Below, in pieces: positions 46,203 through 54,723 of a DNA stretch of 64,000 nt; the first letter of the stretch is position 1; each line of letters starts with the position of its first letter. The stretch covers positions 1-64,000 of the forward strand of contig NZ_JAOCCU010000003.1 of the NCBI RefSeq assembly GCF_029840635.1. The letters run 5' to 3'. Under the pieces are notes generated by a model. It was not told the DNA's origin, did no database searches, and worked only from the letters and a program-made list of their open reading frames with translations. Both the position numbers and the translations under genes were made by a program. The stretch is from Mitsuaria sp. GD03876. Its GTDB lineage: Bacteria; Pseudomonadota; Gammaproteobacteria; Burkholderiales; Burkholderiaceae_C.

Positions 46203-47066
46203 TCATTTGCCACGGATCTGACGCAACCACGCGCCCGGCGTGACGCCCAAGGCGCCCTTGAACCGGCGGGTGAAATGGCTCTGGTCGAAGAACCCGGTGC
46301 GCATCGCCGTGTCGGCCAAGGAATTGCCGCAACGCAGGAAGGCCTTCGCCGCCTGGATCCGCACCGCATTCAAATAGATATGCGGCGGGACACCGAATTG
46401 CTTCTCGAAAGCCCGGCTCAAATACACCCGAGAAACACCGGCCTCGTCGGCCAATTCGGTCAGCGACAAATCGCGGTTGGCATGGGCGTGGATGTATTCC
46501 CGGATCCGGACCATCCGCAATCCGCCTTCGGAGGCCAGCGCCCGGCACTCGCCCGGCTGCTCGCCGTGCCGCATGAAGAACGCCATCACCGCCCGCATCA
46601 GCAGCACGTCGGCGCGCAGCGCCTCCTGCGGCTGGTTCGTCGCCGAGAGGGCGGTCCGCAGCAGGTCCGCGGCCGTGGGATCGTGCGTCACCACCGGGCC
46701 GAAGTAGCGGCCCATCCGGATGCCCGCGGCCCGGTCGTGCCAGTCGTCCAGCGCGTCCGGCTCGACATACACCATCCGGTATTCGTAGTCGCCGGCCTCG
46801 CCCGGCAAACCGTCGTGGACCAGGTCGGGATTCAGCATGATCACGTCGCCCGGCGTGCTGCGGAATTTCCCGCCCCGGCAATTGAAGGACTGGACACCGC
46901 GCGCGGTGAAACCCAGCGCATATTCAGCATGGCTGTGCCGCTCGAATTGAAAATCGCTGATCGTCAGCGACGCCACCGTCATGCCGCGCTGCGGCATCGG
47001 CTGATAGACGATCGAGTTTTTTGTCGCGGCAATCTCCGCCGCCCCGGGCTCCGGATTCCCCATCAT
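46203..47066 (-). CDS. AraC-family regulator
   Basis: A 287-aa regulator: N-terminal AraC_binding cupin (FERHSHAEYALGFTARGVQSF, with two metal/ligand-like His) and C-terminal double HTH (LSLTELADEAGVSRVYLSRAF and LADTAMRTGFFDQSHFTRRF). GC content is lower at its ends than in neighbours. It precedes GNAT and the TetX-like gene on the same strand and could regulate them, or the divergent esterase at 47360. ATG at 47066 or one codon later. Confidence 0.87.
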   Translation of the reverse strand: MMGNPEPGAAEIAATKNSIVYQPMPQRGMTVASLTISDFQFERHSHAEYALGFTARGVQSFNCRGGKFRSTPGDVIMLNPDLVHDGLPGEAGDYEYRMVYVEPDALDDWHDRAAGIRMGRYFGPVVTHDPTAADLLRTALSATNQPQEALRADVLLMRAVMAFFMRHGEQPGECRALASEGGLRMVRIREYIHAHANRDLSLTELADEAGVSRVYLSRAFEKQFGVPPHIYLNAVRIQAAKAFLRCGNSLADTAMRTGFFDQSHFTRRFKGALGVTPGAWLRQIRGK

Positions 47067-47311
47067 TCACCACCCATGCATCCGTCCCGAGCGATTCGAA
47101 GGTCGACCTGTTCAACGCATCGAGCTGTCGGTGTGGCATTTGTAGCGTGCCCCTGATTCATGCGGTGTTGCGTTTGAAGTCGTTTTGTTTCGCGGGACCG
47201 AAACCCCGGCGGGAAACCCGGTCCACGAGGAAGGACTGTCGAGGATCGCCCCGCCGGGCGTCTTGCACCGTCGTAGCCTGGAACGCCGTTTCCGGCCAAA
47301 TTAACCGTAGA
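47067..47311. other. Relatively AT-rich intergenic region
   Basis: The spacer between the AraC gene and the esterase gene is lower in GC than the surroundings (for example gtttgaagtcgttttgtttcgc near 47172) and has no supported gene. It contains the promoters of both divergent genes; the most evident site is the dyad listed next. Confidence 0.45.
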
Positions 47312-47334
47312 CTTGTCAACGCTTTTGTGACAAG
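47312..47334 (+). promoter_or_regulatory. CTTGTCA-N9-TGACAAG operator-like dyad
   Basis: A perfect 7-bp inverted repeat with a nine-base centre lies 26 nt before the start codon of the esterase gene. Its position over the expected promoter or 5' leader fits repressor control by a TetR- or MarR-type protein, none of which is encoded in the window; the adjacent AraC protein is another candidate. Confidence 0.5.
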
Positions 47335-47359
47335 GTGCGTACGCGAAAGGAGCAAGGCG

Positions 47360-48502
47360 ATGCAGATCAGCAGACGTGACCTAGTGCGACTGGGCGGCGT
47401 GGCGGCGGGGGCCGGCGTCGTCGGCCGGGCGATCGCGGCCGGCAGCGCGATCGCCCCAGCCGCGCAGGTGGCGCAGGTGGCGCAGGTGGCGCAGGTGGCG
47501 CGGGCCGCGCCGGCCGCGCCCGTCTCCGCGGCGGGGGCCGTCGATCCGTTGGCGCTCGTGGATCCCGAATTGCGTCCGGTCGCCGAGCGGGTCCTGGCCG
47601 CTGCGGCGTCGATGCCGCCGCTGTCGATCCAGAACCTGCCCGCGATGCGCGCCCGGTCCGCCAACGGCCCGGCGCCGCTGCCGGACGTGCCGGTCGAGGA
47701 GCGCCTGATCCCTGGCGCCCGCGGCACGCCGGAGGTCCGCGTCTACGTCATCAACGCCGCGGCCGGCGCCTCGCGCCCGGCGATCCTCGACCTGCACGGC
47801 GGCGGGATGGTCGCGGGCTCCGCCAAGGCCGGCATCGCCGCGCTGCAGCAGCGCGCCCGCGCGCTGGGTTGCCTGGCGGTGTCGGTGGAATACCGCCTCG
47901 CGCCGGAAGCGCGCTGGCACGAGTCACTGGAGGACGACCACGCCGCGCTGGCCTGGCTGCACCGCCAGGGCGAGGCGCTCGGCGTGGATCCCGCCCGGAT
48001 CGCCGTCTCCGGCGGCAGCGCGGGCGGCGGACACGCGGCGCTGCTGGCCATCGCCGCGCGCGACCGGGGCGAGGTGCCGATCCGCTTCCTGCTGCTCAAC
48101 TCGCCGATGCTGGACGACCGGACCGGCTCGACGGTCGAGCCGCCGCCTCACCAGGGCGCGCTCTCCTGGTCGCGCGAGCAGAACCGTTTCGGCTGGCGCT
48201 CGTTCCTCGGCAGCGAGCCCGGCCATCCCCGCACGCCCGCGGCGGCCGTGCCGGCCCGGGTCGTGGACCTGTCGCGCCTGCCGCCGACGTTCATCGGCGT
48301 CGGGTCGCTGGACCTGTTCGTCGGGGAGGACATCGCCTTCGCCCGCCGCCTGATGGACGCCAGCGTGCCCACCGAACTGCTGGTGGTGCCGGGCGCGTTC
48401 CACGGCTCGGAGCTGATGGCGCCCAACGCGGCGATCTCGCGCCGGCAGAACGCCGCGGCGGAGAGCGCGCTGCGCCGCGGCCTGGGTCTCCCGGCCGGTT
48501 GA
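47360..48502 (+). CDS. Tat-exported alpha/beta hydrolase (hormone-sensitive-lipase type)
   Basis: A 380-aa esterase-like protein. The N-terminus SRRDLVRLGGVAAGAGVVG is a twin-arginine signal. The oxyanion motif HGGG (LDLHGGGMVAG), nucleophile SGGSAGGGHAAL (Ser in GGSAG), Asp in GVGSLDLFVGE and His in GAFHGSE define the HSL/arylacetamide group of carboxylesterases. The region after the signal contains an in-frame AQV repeat from a 9-bp satellite. GAAAGGAGC precedes the ATG. It may be regulated through the upstream CTTGTCA dyad. Substrate unknown. Confidence 0.87.
   Translation: MQISRRDLVRLGGVAAGAGVVGRAIAAGSAIAPAAQVAQVAQVAQVARAAPAAPVSAAGAVDPLALVDPELRPVAERVLAAAASMPPLSIQNLPAMRARSANGPAPLPDVPVEERLIPGARGTPEVRVYVINAAAGASRPAILDLHGGGMVAGSAKAGIAALQQRARALGCLAVSVEYRLAPEARWHESLEDDHAALAWLHRQGEALGVDPARIAVSGGSAGGGHAALLAIAARDRGEVPIRFLLLNSPMLDDRTGSTVEPPPHQGALSWSREQNRFGWRSFLGSEPGHPRTPAAAVPARVVDLSRLPPTFIGVGSLDLFVGEDIAFARRLMDASVPTELLVVPGAFHGSELMAPNAAISRRQNAAAESALRRGLGLPAG
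47462..47497. repeat. 9-bp satellite (four copies) in the esterase gene
   Basis: Four exact copies of gcgcaggtg encode Ala-Gln-Val repeats just after the Tat signal, so copy-number changes would vary linker length in frame. Confidence 0.95.
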
Positions 48503-48516
48503 GCGGCCTGCCCATG

Positions 48517-48581
48517 CCAGGCCAGGCCAGGCCAAGCGAGGCAAGGCAAGGCGAGGCAAGGCGAGGCGAGGCGAGGCGAGG
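48517..48581. repeat. Pentanucleotide array, 13 units (c-rag-g type)
   Basis: Thirteen consecutive 5-bp units (ccagg, caagg, cgagg) fill 65 bp between the convergent ends of the esterase and iorB genes, starting 15 nt after the esterase stop. A second array of the same unit number and length lies at 54616-54680 in an equivalent position. Confidence 0.9.
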
Positions 48582-48637
48582 AACAGCCTGGCCTGCCCTC
48601 GCCTTCGCTCGCCTTGCGATCGCGCCCGTGCTCGCCC

Positions 48638-50899
48638 TCAGGCCGGGAACGGCAGGCTGCGCCAGCGCTGGCCGGTGAGCGCGGCCACGGCGTTCGCGAT
48701 CGCCGGCGCGATCGGCGGGACGCCGCATTCGCCCATCCCGGTCGGCGGATCGGCCGAGGGCACGACGAACACCGCCACCTGCGGCGCGTCCACGTGCATC
48801 GGCACGCGGTAGTCGTGCCAGTTGCTCTGCTGCACCTCGCCGTCCTTCAGCGTGATCGCCGCCCCCGGCAGCGTCATGCCGATGCCCATCACCAGCGCGC
48901 CCTGCACCTGCGCCTCGATCGAGCGCGGATTCACCGCCAGGTTGCAATGCACGCCCGCGGTCACCTGGTGCACCACCGGCCGCCCGTCCTTCATCGACAC
49001 CTCGGCCACGTAGGCCACCACGGTGTTGAAGGACTCGTGCACCGCCACGCCCCAGGCGCGCCCCTTGGCCAGCTTCGTCTTGCCGTAGCCGGACCGCGCC
49101 ACCGCCAGGTCCAGCGCCGCGAGATGGCGCTCATGCTTGGCCAGCAGCTTGCGGCGATAGGCCACTGGGTCCTGCCGGCCGGCGCGCGCCAGCTCGTCCA
49201 CCAGCGTCTCCATCACGAAGGCCGTGTGGGTGTGGCCCACCGAGCGCCACCACAGCACCGGCACGTTGGCCTTCGGGTGATGCACCTCCAGCGCGATCGG
49301 GAACGGGTAGGCGCTCTCCGCCACGCCTTCGGTCATCGTGGCGTCCGCGCCGTTCTTGACCATGAAGTCCGCGAACGGCGTGCCCATCGTGATCGACTGG
49401 CCGACGATCACATGCTTCCACGCCAGCACGCCGCCCTGGCCGTCGTGCGCGATCTCGACGCGGTGCAGGTGGGCCGGGCGGTAGTAGCCCCCGCGCACGT
49501 CGTCCTCGCGCGACCAGATCATCTTGATCGGCCCGGTCTTGCCGGCCGCGTGCCGCGCCTTGGCGACCTGCGCCGCCTCGACGACGTAGTCCGAGGTCGG
49601 CGTCGCGCGCCGGCCGAAGCCGCCGCCGGCGGTCATCGTGTTCAGCACCACCTGCTCCGGCTTGAGGCCCAGCACGCCGGCCACCTGCGCCTGGTCCACC
49701 GTCTGGAACTGCGAGCCGACCCACACCGTGCAGCGGTCGCCGCGGAAGTCGATCGTGCAGTTCAGCGGCTCCATCGGCGTGTGGGCCAGGTAGGGGAAGC
49801 TGTACTCCGCCGTGATCCGGTCCGCCGCCTTGGCCGTCGCCAGCGCCGAGGTATCGGCCTGCTGCACGCTGACGCCGGGCTGCTTCGCCAACGCGCGGAA
49901 CTGCTCGAGCTGCGCCGCGCTGTCGACGCGCTCGACACCGCTCAGGTCCCAGTCGACCTTGACGAGCTCACGCGCCTTGCGCGCCGGCCAGAAGCCGTTG
50001 GCGACGATCGCCAGGCCGACCGCGCCGCCGCTCAGCGGCACCTGGATCACCTCCTCCACGCCGGGCACGGCCAGCGCCGGCGCGGCGTCGAAGCGCGCGA
50101 CCCGGCCGCCGAAGACCGGCGGATGGACCATCACCACGGTGCGCAGCCCGGGCTGCTTGACGTCGATGCCGAAGTCCTGGCGGCCGCTGGACTTGGCCCG
50201 CGCGTCGAGCCGGCCCGTCGGCTTGCCGATCAGCTTGAACTGCGCCGGCGTCTTCAGCGTCACCGCGGCGGGCACCGGCTCGGCGAAGGCCGCCTGCGCC
50301 AGCACGCCGTAGCCGAGCCGCCGGCCGTCCGGCGCGACGACGCTGCCGGACTCGGTGCGCAGTTGCGCGGCCGGCGTGTCGAGCTGCTTCGCGGCGGCCG
50401 CGACCAGCATCGCGCGCATCCGCGCGCCGATCTCCCGGTACTGCTGCCACGAGGCCTTCATGCTGGTCGAGCCGCCCACCATCTGAATGTGGAAGAACGG
50501 ATCCTTGTAGGCCTCGCCGGCGGGCGCGAGCTCGCAGCGGACCTTGCTCCAGTCCGCGTCCAGCTCCTCGGCCACCAGCATCGGCAGCGCCGTCTGCACG
50601 CCCTGGCCGAAGTCGATCTTGCCGATCGTGACGGTGACGACGCCGTCCGCGTCGATCGCCACGAAGGCCGAGGGCTGCTGGAAGGGCTTGAGCGGCTCGG
50701 GCGCGCCCGGCGCGCTGCCGCCCGCGGTGGGGTCCTGCGCGCCGGCGCCGGCCGCGTAGAGCGCGAAGCCGGACGCCAGGCCCAGCTTCAGGAAGACGCG
50801 GCGCTCGAGGCCGATCATGGCGAGCGGCAGGCCGGTGGCGGCGGCCTCGGCGAGCGCGCCGGGCAGCCCGCCGTTCAGGTACTGGAACATGGGTCGCAT
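48638..50899 (-). CDS. iorB: Molybdopterin-binding oxidoreductase subunit (isoquinoline 1-oxidoreductase beta-like)
   Basis: A 753-aa catalytic subunit of the xanthine-oxidase/IorB family. The N-terminus has a Tat-like signal (ERRVFLKLGLASGFALYAAG), indicating export of the folded Mo enzyme, preceded by a short extra segment MRPMFQYLNGG. Family motifs such as GGGFGRRATPTSDYVVEA, WRSVGHTHTAFVMETLVDEL and GMGECGVPPIAPAIANAVAAL (with the base Glu near the end) are visible. It hydroxylates N-heteroaromatics or oxidises aldehydes with the 2Fe-2S subunit IorA, 11 nt upstream, and a dihaem cytochrome. The true substrate is unknown. Confidence 0.9.
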   Translation of the reverse strand: MRPMFQYLNGGLPGALAEAAATGLPLAMIGLERRVFLKLGLASGFALYAAGAGAQDPTAGGSAPGAPEPLKPFQQPSAFVAIDADGVVTVTIGKIDFGQGVQTALPMLVAEELDADWSKVRCELAPAGEAYKDPFFHIQMVGGSTSMKASWQQYREIGARMRAMLVAAAAKQLDTPAAQLRTESGSVVAPDGRRLGYGVLAQAAFAEPVPAAVTLKTPAQFKLIGKPTGRLDARAKSSGRQDFGIDVKQPGLRTVVMVHPPVFGGRVARFDAAPALAVPGVEEVIQVPLSGGAVGLAIVANGFWPARKARELVKVDWDLSGVERVDSAAQLEQFRALAKQPGVSVQQADTSALATAKAADRITAEYSFPYLAHTPMEPLNCTIDFRGDRCTVWVGSQFQTVDQAQVAGVLGLKPEQVVLNTMTAGGGFGRRATPTSDYVVEAAQVAKARHAAGKTGPIKMIWSREDDVRGGYYRPAHLHRVEIAHDGQGGVLAWKHVIVGQSITMGTPFADFMVKNGADATMTEGVAESAYPFPIALEVHHPKANVPVLWWRSVGHTHTAFVMETLVDELARAGRQDPVAYRRKLLAKHERHLAALDLAVARSGYGKTKLAKGRAWGVAVHESFNTVVAYVAEVSMKDGRPVVHQVTAGVHCNLAVNPRSIEAQVQGALVMGIGMTLPGAAITLKDGEVQQSNWHDYRVPMHVDAPQVAVFVVPSADPPTGMGECGVPPIAPAIANAVAALTGQRWRSLPFPA

Positions 50900-50910
50900 G
50901 GCGGGCTCCT

Positions 50911-51369
50911 TCACGCGATCGACCGCGCGGCGTCCTTGACGGCGGCATGGATCCGCACGTAGGTGCCGCAGCGGCAGAGGTTGGCGCTCATCGCGGCGTC
51001 GATGTCGGCGTCGGTGGGCTTCGGGTTGGCCTTGAGCAGCGCGACCGCGGCCATGACCTGGCCGCTCTGGCAGTAGCCGCACTGCACGACGTCGTGCTTG
51101 ACCCAGGCGTCCTGCACCGCCTGGCCGACGCGGTCGGCGGCGATCGCCTCGATCGTCGTGACCTGCTGGCCGGCGACCGATTCGATCGGCGTGACGCAGG
51201 CGCGGCGCTGTTGGCCGTCGATGTGCACCGTGCAGGCGCCGCAGACCGCGATGCCGCAGCCGAACTTGGTGCCGGTCAGGCCCAGCGTGTCCCGCAGGAC
51301 CCACAGCACCGGCGTGTCGCCGGGCACGTCGACCCGCTGGTCCTGGCCGTTGAGGCGGAACGAGATCAT
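50911..51369 (-). CDS. iorA: 2Fe-2S subunit of the molybdenum oxidoreductase
   Basis: A 152-aa ferredoxin-like subunit with two 2Fe-2S clusters: the plant-type ligands in GCGIAVCGACTVHIDG plus a later Cys (RRACVTP), and the second cluster in QCGYCQSGQ and NLCRCGTY. It passes electrons from the molybdenum centre of IorB to an external acceptor. ATG at 51369 overlaps the stop of the cytochrome gene (ATGA). No FAD subunit is present, as usual for IorAB. Confidence 0.93.
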   Translation of the reverse strand: MISFRLNGQDQRVDVPGDTPVLWVLRDTLGLTGTKFGCGIAVCGACTVHIDGQQRRACVTPIESVAGQQVTTIEAIAADRVGQAVQDAWVKHDVVQCGYCQSGQVMAAVALLKANPKPTDADIDAAMSANLCRCGTYVRIHAAVKDAARSIA

Positions 51370-52163
51370 GGCTGGCTCCTCGAAGCGTCGTTGCTATTGC
51401 TATTGCTGTTGCTGTTGTCGTTGGCGCTGGCGCTGGCCGCGAGCGCGCGCAGGTGGTCGGCGACGTCGCGCGAGGCGTCCGCCTTCGTCGCGCCGACCGA
51501 CTTGCGCAGCGGCTCGGTGGCGTCGCACGGGGCGCCGTTGCGGATCCAGGCGCGGACCTGCTCGTCGAAGGCGGCCTTGTCCAGCGGCGGCAGCGCCCGG
51601 CCCGGACCGGGGGACCAGCCCCAGGCGACCAGGTGGTCGGTGACCATGTGCTGCTCGAGCATCGCCAGCGAGCGGTTGCCGTTGGTGCGGGGCTCGCGGA
51701 AGGTCTTGCACAGCGCCGCGCCCTTCAGCCCGAGCCACGACATCTTCATGTGGGCCGGCGGCATGTGCCAGCCGGGCTGGCCGTCGGTCTCCAGGCCCGG
51801 CGGCGCGTGCGGCAGCGGGCTGTTGGCGGTCGAGTGGCAGGTGGTGCAGCGCAGCGGCGCGACGCCCTTGCCGTCGGTCCCGCGCTGCACCGGCGGGTAG
51901 TGCACGCGGCTGAAGTCGCCCTGCAGCGGCGCGTTGGGCACGTGGCAGTTCAGACATCGCGGATGAAGCAGCACGCGCTCGATCTGCGCGAAGGCGGCCA
52001 GGCCGTCCTGGCGGTTCGGCGTCGCCGAGATCGGCGTCGGCTGGAAGGCGGCGCCGTCGGCCGCTTGCGCCGGCGGCGCCAGGGCCATCAGGCCCAGCAC
52101 CGCGGTGCAGGCCATCGCGCACGGCGATGGCATCGAGGAATCCCATGCGAAGCGAGCGCCCAT
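51366..52163 (-). CDS. Exported dihaem cytochrome c-like protein
   Basis: A 265-aa secreted protein; signal peptide about 1-34 (ending AQAADG). Two haem c sites are visible, CLNCH and CTTCH, about 35 residues apart, with HPRCLNCHVPNAPLQGDFSR and PLRCTTCHSTANSPL contexts. The C-terminus is a Ser-Asn repeat encoded by a hexanucleotide tract. Being first in the operon with iorA and iorB, it probably carries electrons from the Mo/Fe-S enzyme to the respiratory chain in the periplasm, but it could also be an unrelated domain of unknown role. Confidence 0.8.
   Translation of the reverse strand: MGARFAWDSSMPSPCAMACTAVLGLMALAPPAQAADGAAFQPTPISATPNRQDGLAAFAQIERVLLHPRCLNCHVPNAPLQGDFSRVHYPPVQRGTDGKGVAPLRCTTCHSTANSPLPHAPPGLETDGQPGWHMPPAHMKMSWLGLKGAALCKTFREPRTNGNRSLAMLEQHMVTDHLVAWGWSPGPGRALPPLDKAAFDEQVRAWIRNGAPCDATEPLRKSVGATKADASRDVADHLRALAASASANDNSNSNSNSNDASRSQP
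51390..51413. repeat. Hexanucleotide tract at the 3' end of the cytochrome gene
   Basis: Four (g/a)ttgct units encode the Ser-Asn repeats of the C-terminus of the cytochrome, 21 nt before the iorA start on the minus strand. Slippage would change tail length in steps of two residues without breaking the frame. Confidence 0.85.
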
Positions 52164-52298
52164 GTCGACCTCCTGTGGCTGCGTCGGGACGATCCGCAGT
52201 CTAGGAAGGCGGGCGCCGGCGCGGGTTGCCTGATCCGACGGGAGGCTTGCCCGATCCAGCGGGCGACGGGCCTCCGCCCGCGCCGGTGGACGCTGACG

Positions 52299-53168
52299 TC
52301 AGCGGGGGCGCGAGAAGCGCCGCGCCCCGGCCACGCAGCCGATCACGGCGACGGTGACCGCGAGCATCGCCGGGCTGACCGATTCCCGCAACAGCCAGGC
52401 CGCCAGGCCGAGCCCGAACAGCGGCTGCAGCAGCTGCAGCTGGCCGACCGCGGCGATGCCGCCCTGCGCCAGGCCGCGGTACCAGAAGAAGAAGCCGATC
52501 AGCATGCTGAACAGCGACACGTAGGCCAGGCCCAGCCAGGCCGGCGTGCCGACGCCGGCGACGCTCTCCGGCATGCGCCACAGCGCCAGGCCGAGCATGA
52601 ACGGCAGCGCGATCGCCAGCGCCCAGCAGATCACCTGCCAGCCGCCGAGCGTGCGCGACAGCTTCGCGCCTTCCGCGTAGCCCAGGCCGCAGACCAGGAT
52701 GGCCGCCAGCATCAGCAGGTCGCCCGCCGGCGAGGCGCTCAGGCCCTGCATCGCGGCGAAGCCAGCCACGCACAGGCTACCCAGCAGCGAGAAGGCCCAG
52801 AACGCCGGCCGCGGCCGCTCGCCGCCACGCAGCACGCCGAAGGCGGCGGTGGACAGCGGCAGCAGCGCGATGAACACCGTCGAATGCGCCGAGGTGACGT
52901 GGCGCAGCGCCAGCGCCGTCAGCAGCGGGAAGCCGATCACCACGCCCAGCGCGACCAGCACCAGCGATTGGGCCTGGGCCCGCGACGGCCGCGGCGCGCG
53001 CAGCAGCGCCAGCGCCGCCAGGCCGAGCAGGCCGGCGATCGAGGCGCGCGCGGCGGTGAGGAAGACCGGGTCGAAGTCCGCGACGGCGACGCGCGTCGCC
53101 GGCAGGGAGCCGCTGAAGATCAGCACGCCGATGAATCCGTTGAGCCAGCCTCGCGATGCGGTGTCCAT
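52299..53168 (-). CDS. EamA-family (DMT) exporter
   Basis: A 289-aa protein with ten membrane helices in two EamA halves (MDTASRGWLNGFIGVLIFSG at the start; GDLLMLAAILVCGLGYAEGA for the second). It lies divergently from a MocR-type regulator, the common arrangement in which MocR controls an exporter of a metabolite such as an amine or amino acid. Substrate unknown. Confidence 0.87.
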   Translation of the reverse strand: MDTASRGWLNGFIGVLIFSGSLPATRVAVADFDPVFLTAARASIAGLLGLAALALLRAPRPSRAQAQSLVLVALGVVIGFPLLTALALRHVTSAHSTVFIALLPLSTAAFGVLRGGERPRPAFWAFSLLGSLCVAGFAAMQGLSASPAGDLLMLAAILVCGLGYAEGAKLSRTLGGWQVICWALAIALPFMLGLALWRMPESVAGVGTPAWLGLAYVSLFSMLIGFFFWYRGLAQGGIAAVGQLQLLQPLFGLGLAAWLLRESVSPAMLAVTVAVIGCVAGARRFSRPR

Positions 53169-53215
53169 GAGAGCCTCGATGCAGGGAAGCGGCCAGCGTA
53201 GCGGCGATGCTCAAT

Positions 53216-53231
53216 ACAATCAAAGAATTGT
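53216..53231. promoter_or_regulatory. ACAAT-N6-ATTGT palindrome between EamA and MocR genes
   Basis: A 5-bp inverted repeat in the only AT-rich part of the divergent promoter, 22 nt before the MocR start. It is the obvious candidate for MocR binding and control of both genes. Confidence 0.5.
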
Positions 53232-53252
53232 CATGGATACAGGCGGTGCGCG

Positions 53253-54587
53253 ATGGCGGAGCCCAGGTACAAGGCGGTGGTCGACCGGCTGGCGGCGGAG
53301 ATCCGGACGGGGACGCTGGCGGCCGGCACGCGGCTGCCGACGCACCGCGAGCTCGCGGCGCGCGAGGGCTTCGCGCTGGTGACGGCCACGCGGGTGTACG
53401 CGGAGCTGCAGGCGATGGGGCTGATCAGCGGCGAGACCGGCCGCGGCACCTTCGTCAAGGAGACCGCGCTGGCCACGGGCCAGGGCGTGGACCTGCACGC
53501 GGTGGCGGCGGACATGGTGGACCTCAGCTTCAACTACCCGTCGCTGCCGGGCCAGGCGGAGCTGCTGCGCGGCGCGCTGCGGCAGCTGGCCGGCGCGGGC
53601 GACCTCGAGGCGCTGCTGCGTTACCAGCCGCACGGCGGGCGGCCCGCGGACCGCGCGGCGGTGGCGCGGCACCTGGTCCGGCGCGGGATGGCGGTCGACG
53701 GCGACCGGGTGCTGATCGTCGACGGCGCGCAGCACGGGCTGGCGGTGACGCTGATGGCGCTGCTCAAGCCCGGCGACGTGGTCGCGGTGGACGCGCTGAC
53801 CTATCCCGGTTTCCGGCTGCTGGCGGAGATGCACCGGCTGGAGCTGGTCGCCGTGCCGGCGGCGGGCGCGGGACCCGACCTCGACGCGCTGGAGACGCTG
53901 TGCCGGCGGCGGCGCGTCAAGGCGATCTACACGATGCCGACGCTGAACAACCCGCTGGGCTGGGTGATGGCGGCGACGCGGCGGCGCGAGCTGGCGGCGA
54001 TCGCGCGGCGGCACGACCTGCTGGTCATCGAGGACGGCGCCTACGCGTATCTCGCGCAGGACCCGCCCCCGCCGCTGGCGATGCTGGCGCCGGAGCGCAC
54101 CGTGTACGTGTCGGGGTTCTCGAAGAGCGTCGCGGCGGGCCTGCGGGTCGGCTTCGCGGTGGCGCCGCCGGCGTGGGTGCCGGCGCTGGAACGGGCGATC
54201 CGCGCGACGACCTGGAACACGCCGGGCGTGATGACCGCGATCACCGCGGGCTGGCTGGAGGACGGGACCGTGGCGCGGCTGGAGGACGAGAAGCGCGCCG
54301 ACGCGACCCGGCGGCAGCGCCTCGTGGCCAAGCGGCTGGGGGCGATGCCGCGGATCGGGCATCCGTCCTCGTACTTCGTGTGGCTGCCGCTGGGCGAGGA
54401 GGTGCGCGCGGACCAGGTGGCGATGGCGCTGCAGCGCGAGCGCGTGTCGGTGTCGACGGCCGAGCCCTTCGCCGCCGGCAAGCAGGTGCCGCATGCGATC
54501 CGGCTGGCGCTGGGGTCGGTGGACATCGCGCGGCTCGGGACCGCGCTGGACCGCGTCCGGGAAGCGATCGCCGAGCGGACCTGCTGA
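53253..54587 (+). CDS. MocR-type regulator (GntR HTH fused to PLP aminotransferase domain)
   Basis: A 444-aa protein: residues 1-70 are a GntR winged helix (RYKAVVDRLAAEIRTGTLAA, THRELAAREGFALVTATRVY) and the rest is a fold-type I aminotransferase. The PLP lysine sits in VSGFSKSVAAGLRVGF, with the NNPLGWVM and IEDGAYAYL regions of the cofactor site. MocR proteins sense PLP or an amine. It diverges from an EamA exporter, which is its likely target. Confidence 0.9.
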   Translation: MAEPRYKAVVDRLAAEIRTGTLAAGTRLPTHRELAAREGFALVTATRVYAELQAMGLISGETGRGTFVKETALATGQGVDLHAVAADMVDLSFNYPSLPGQAELLRGALRQLAGAGDLEALLRYQPHGGRPADRAAVARHLVRRGMAVDGDRVLIVDGAQHGLAVTLMALLKPGDVVAVDALTYPGFRLLAEMHRLELVAVPAAGAGPDLDALETLCRRRRVKAIYTMPTLNNPLGWVMAATRRRELAAIARRHDLLVIEDGAYAYLAQDPPPPLAMLAPERTVYVSGFSKSVAAGLRVGFAVAPPAWVPALERAIRATTWNTPGVMTAITAGWLEDGTVARLEDEKRADATRRQRLVAKRLGAMPRIGHPSSYFVWLPLGEEVRADQVAMALQRERVSVSTAEPFAAGKQVPHAIRLALGSVDIARLGTALDRVREAIAERTC

Positions 54588-54615
54588 CCATTCCGCGGTC
54601 GACGCCACGGCCGAT

Positions 54616-54680
54616 CGGCTCGGCCCGGCTCGGCTCGGCTCGGCTCGGCAAGGCAAGGCAAGGCAAGGCAAGGCAAGGCA
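54616..54680. repeat. Pentanucleotide array, 13 units (cggct then aggca)
   Basis: Thirteen 5-bp units: seven of cggct type followed by six of aggca. They fill 65 bp between the convergent MocR and DUF1877 genes, 28 nt after the MocR stop. Same size and setting as the array at 48517-48581. Confidence 0.9.
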
Positions 54681-54723
54681 CGACCCGGCACGACGGCCGG
54701 GCGTGAGCCCGGTGGCATCCGCG

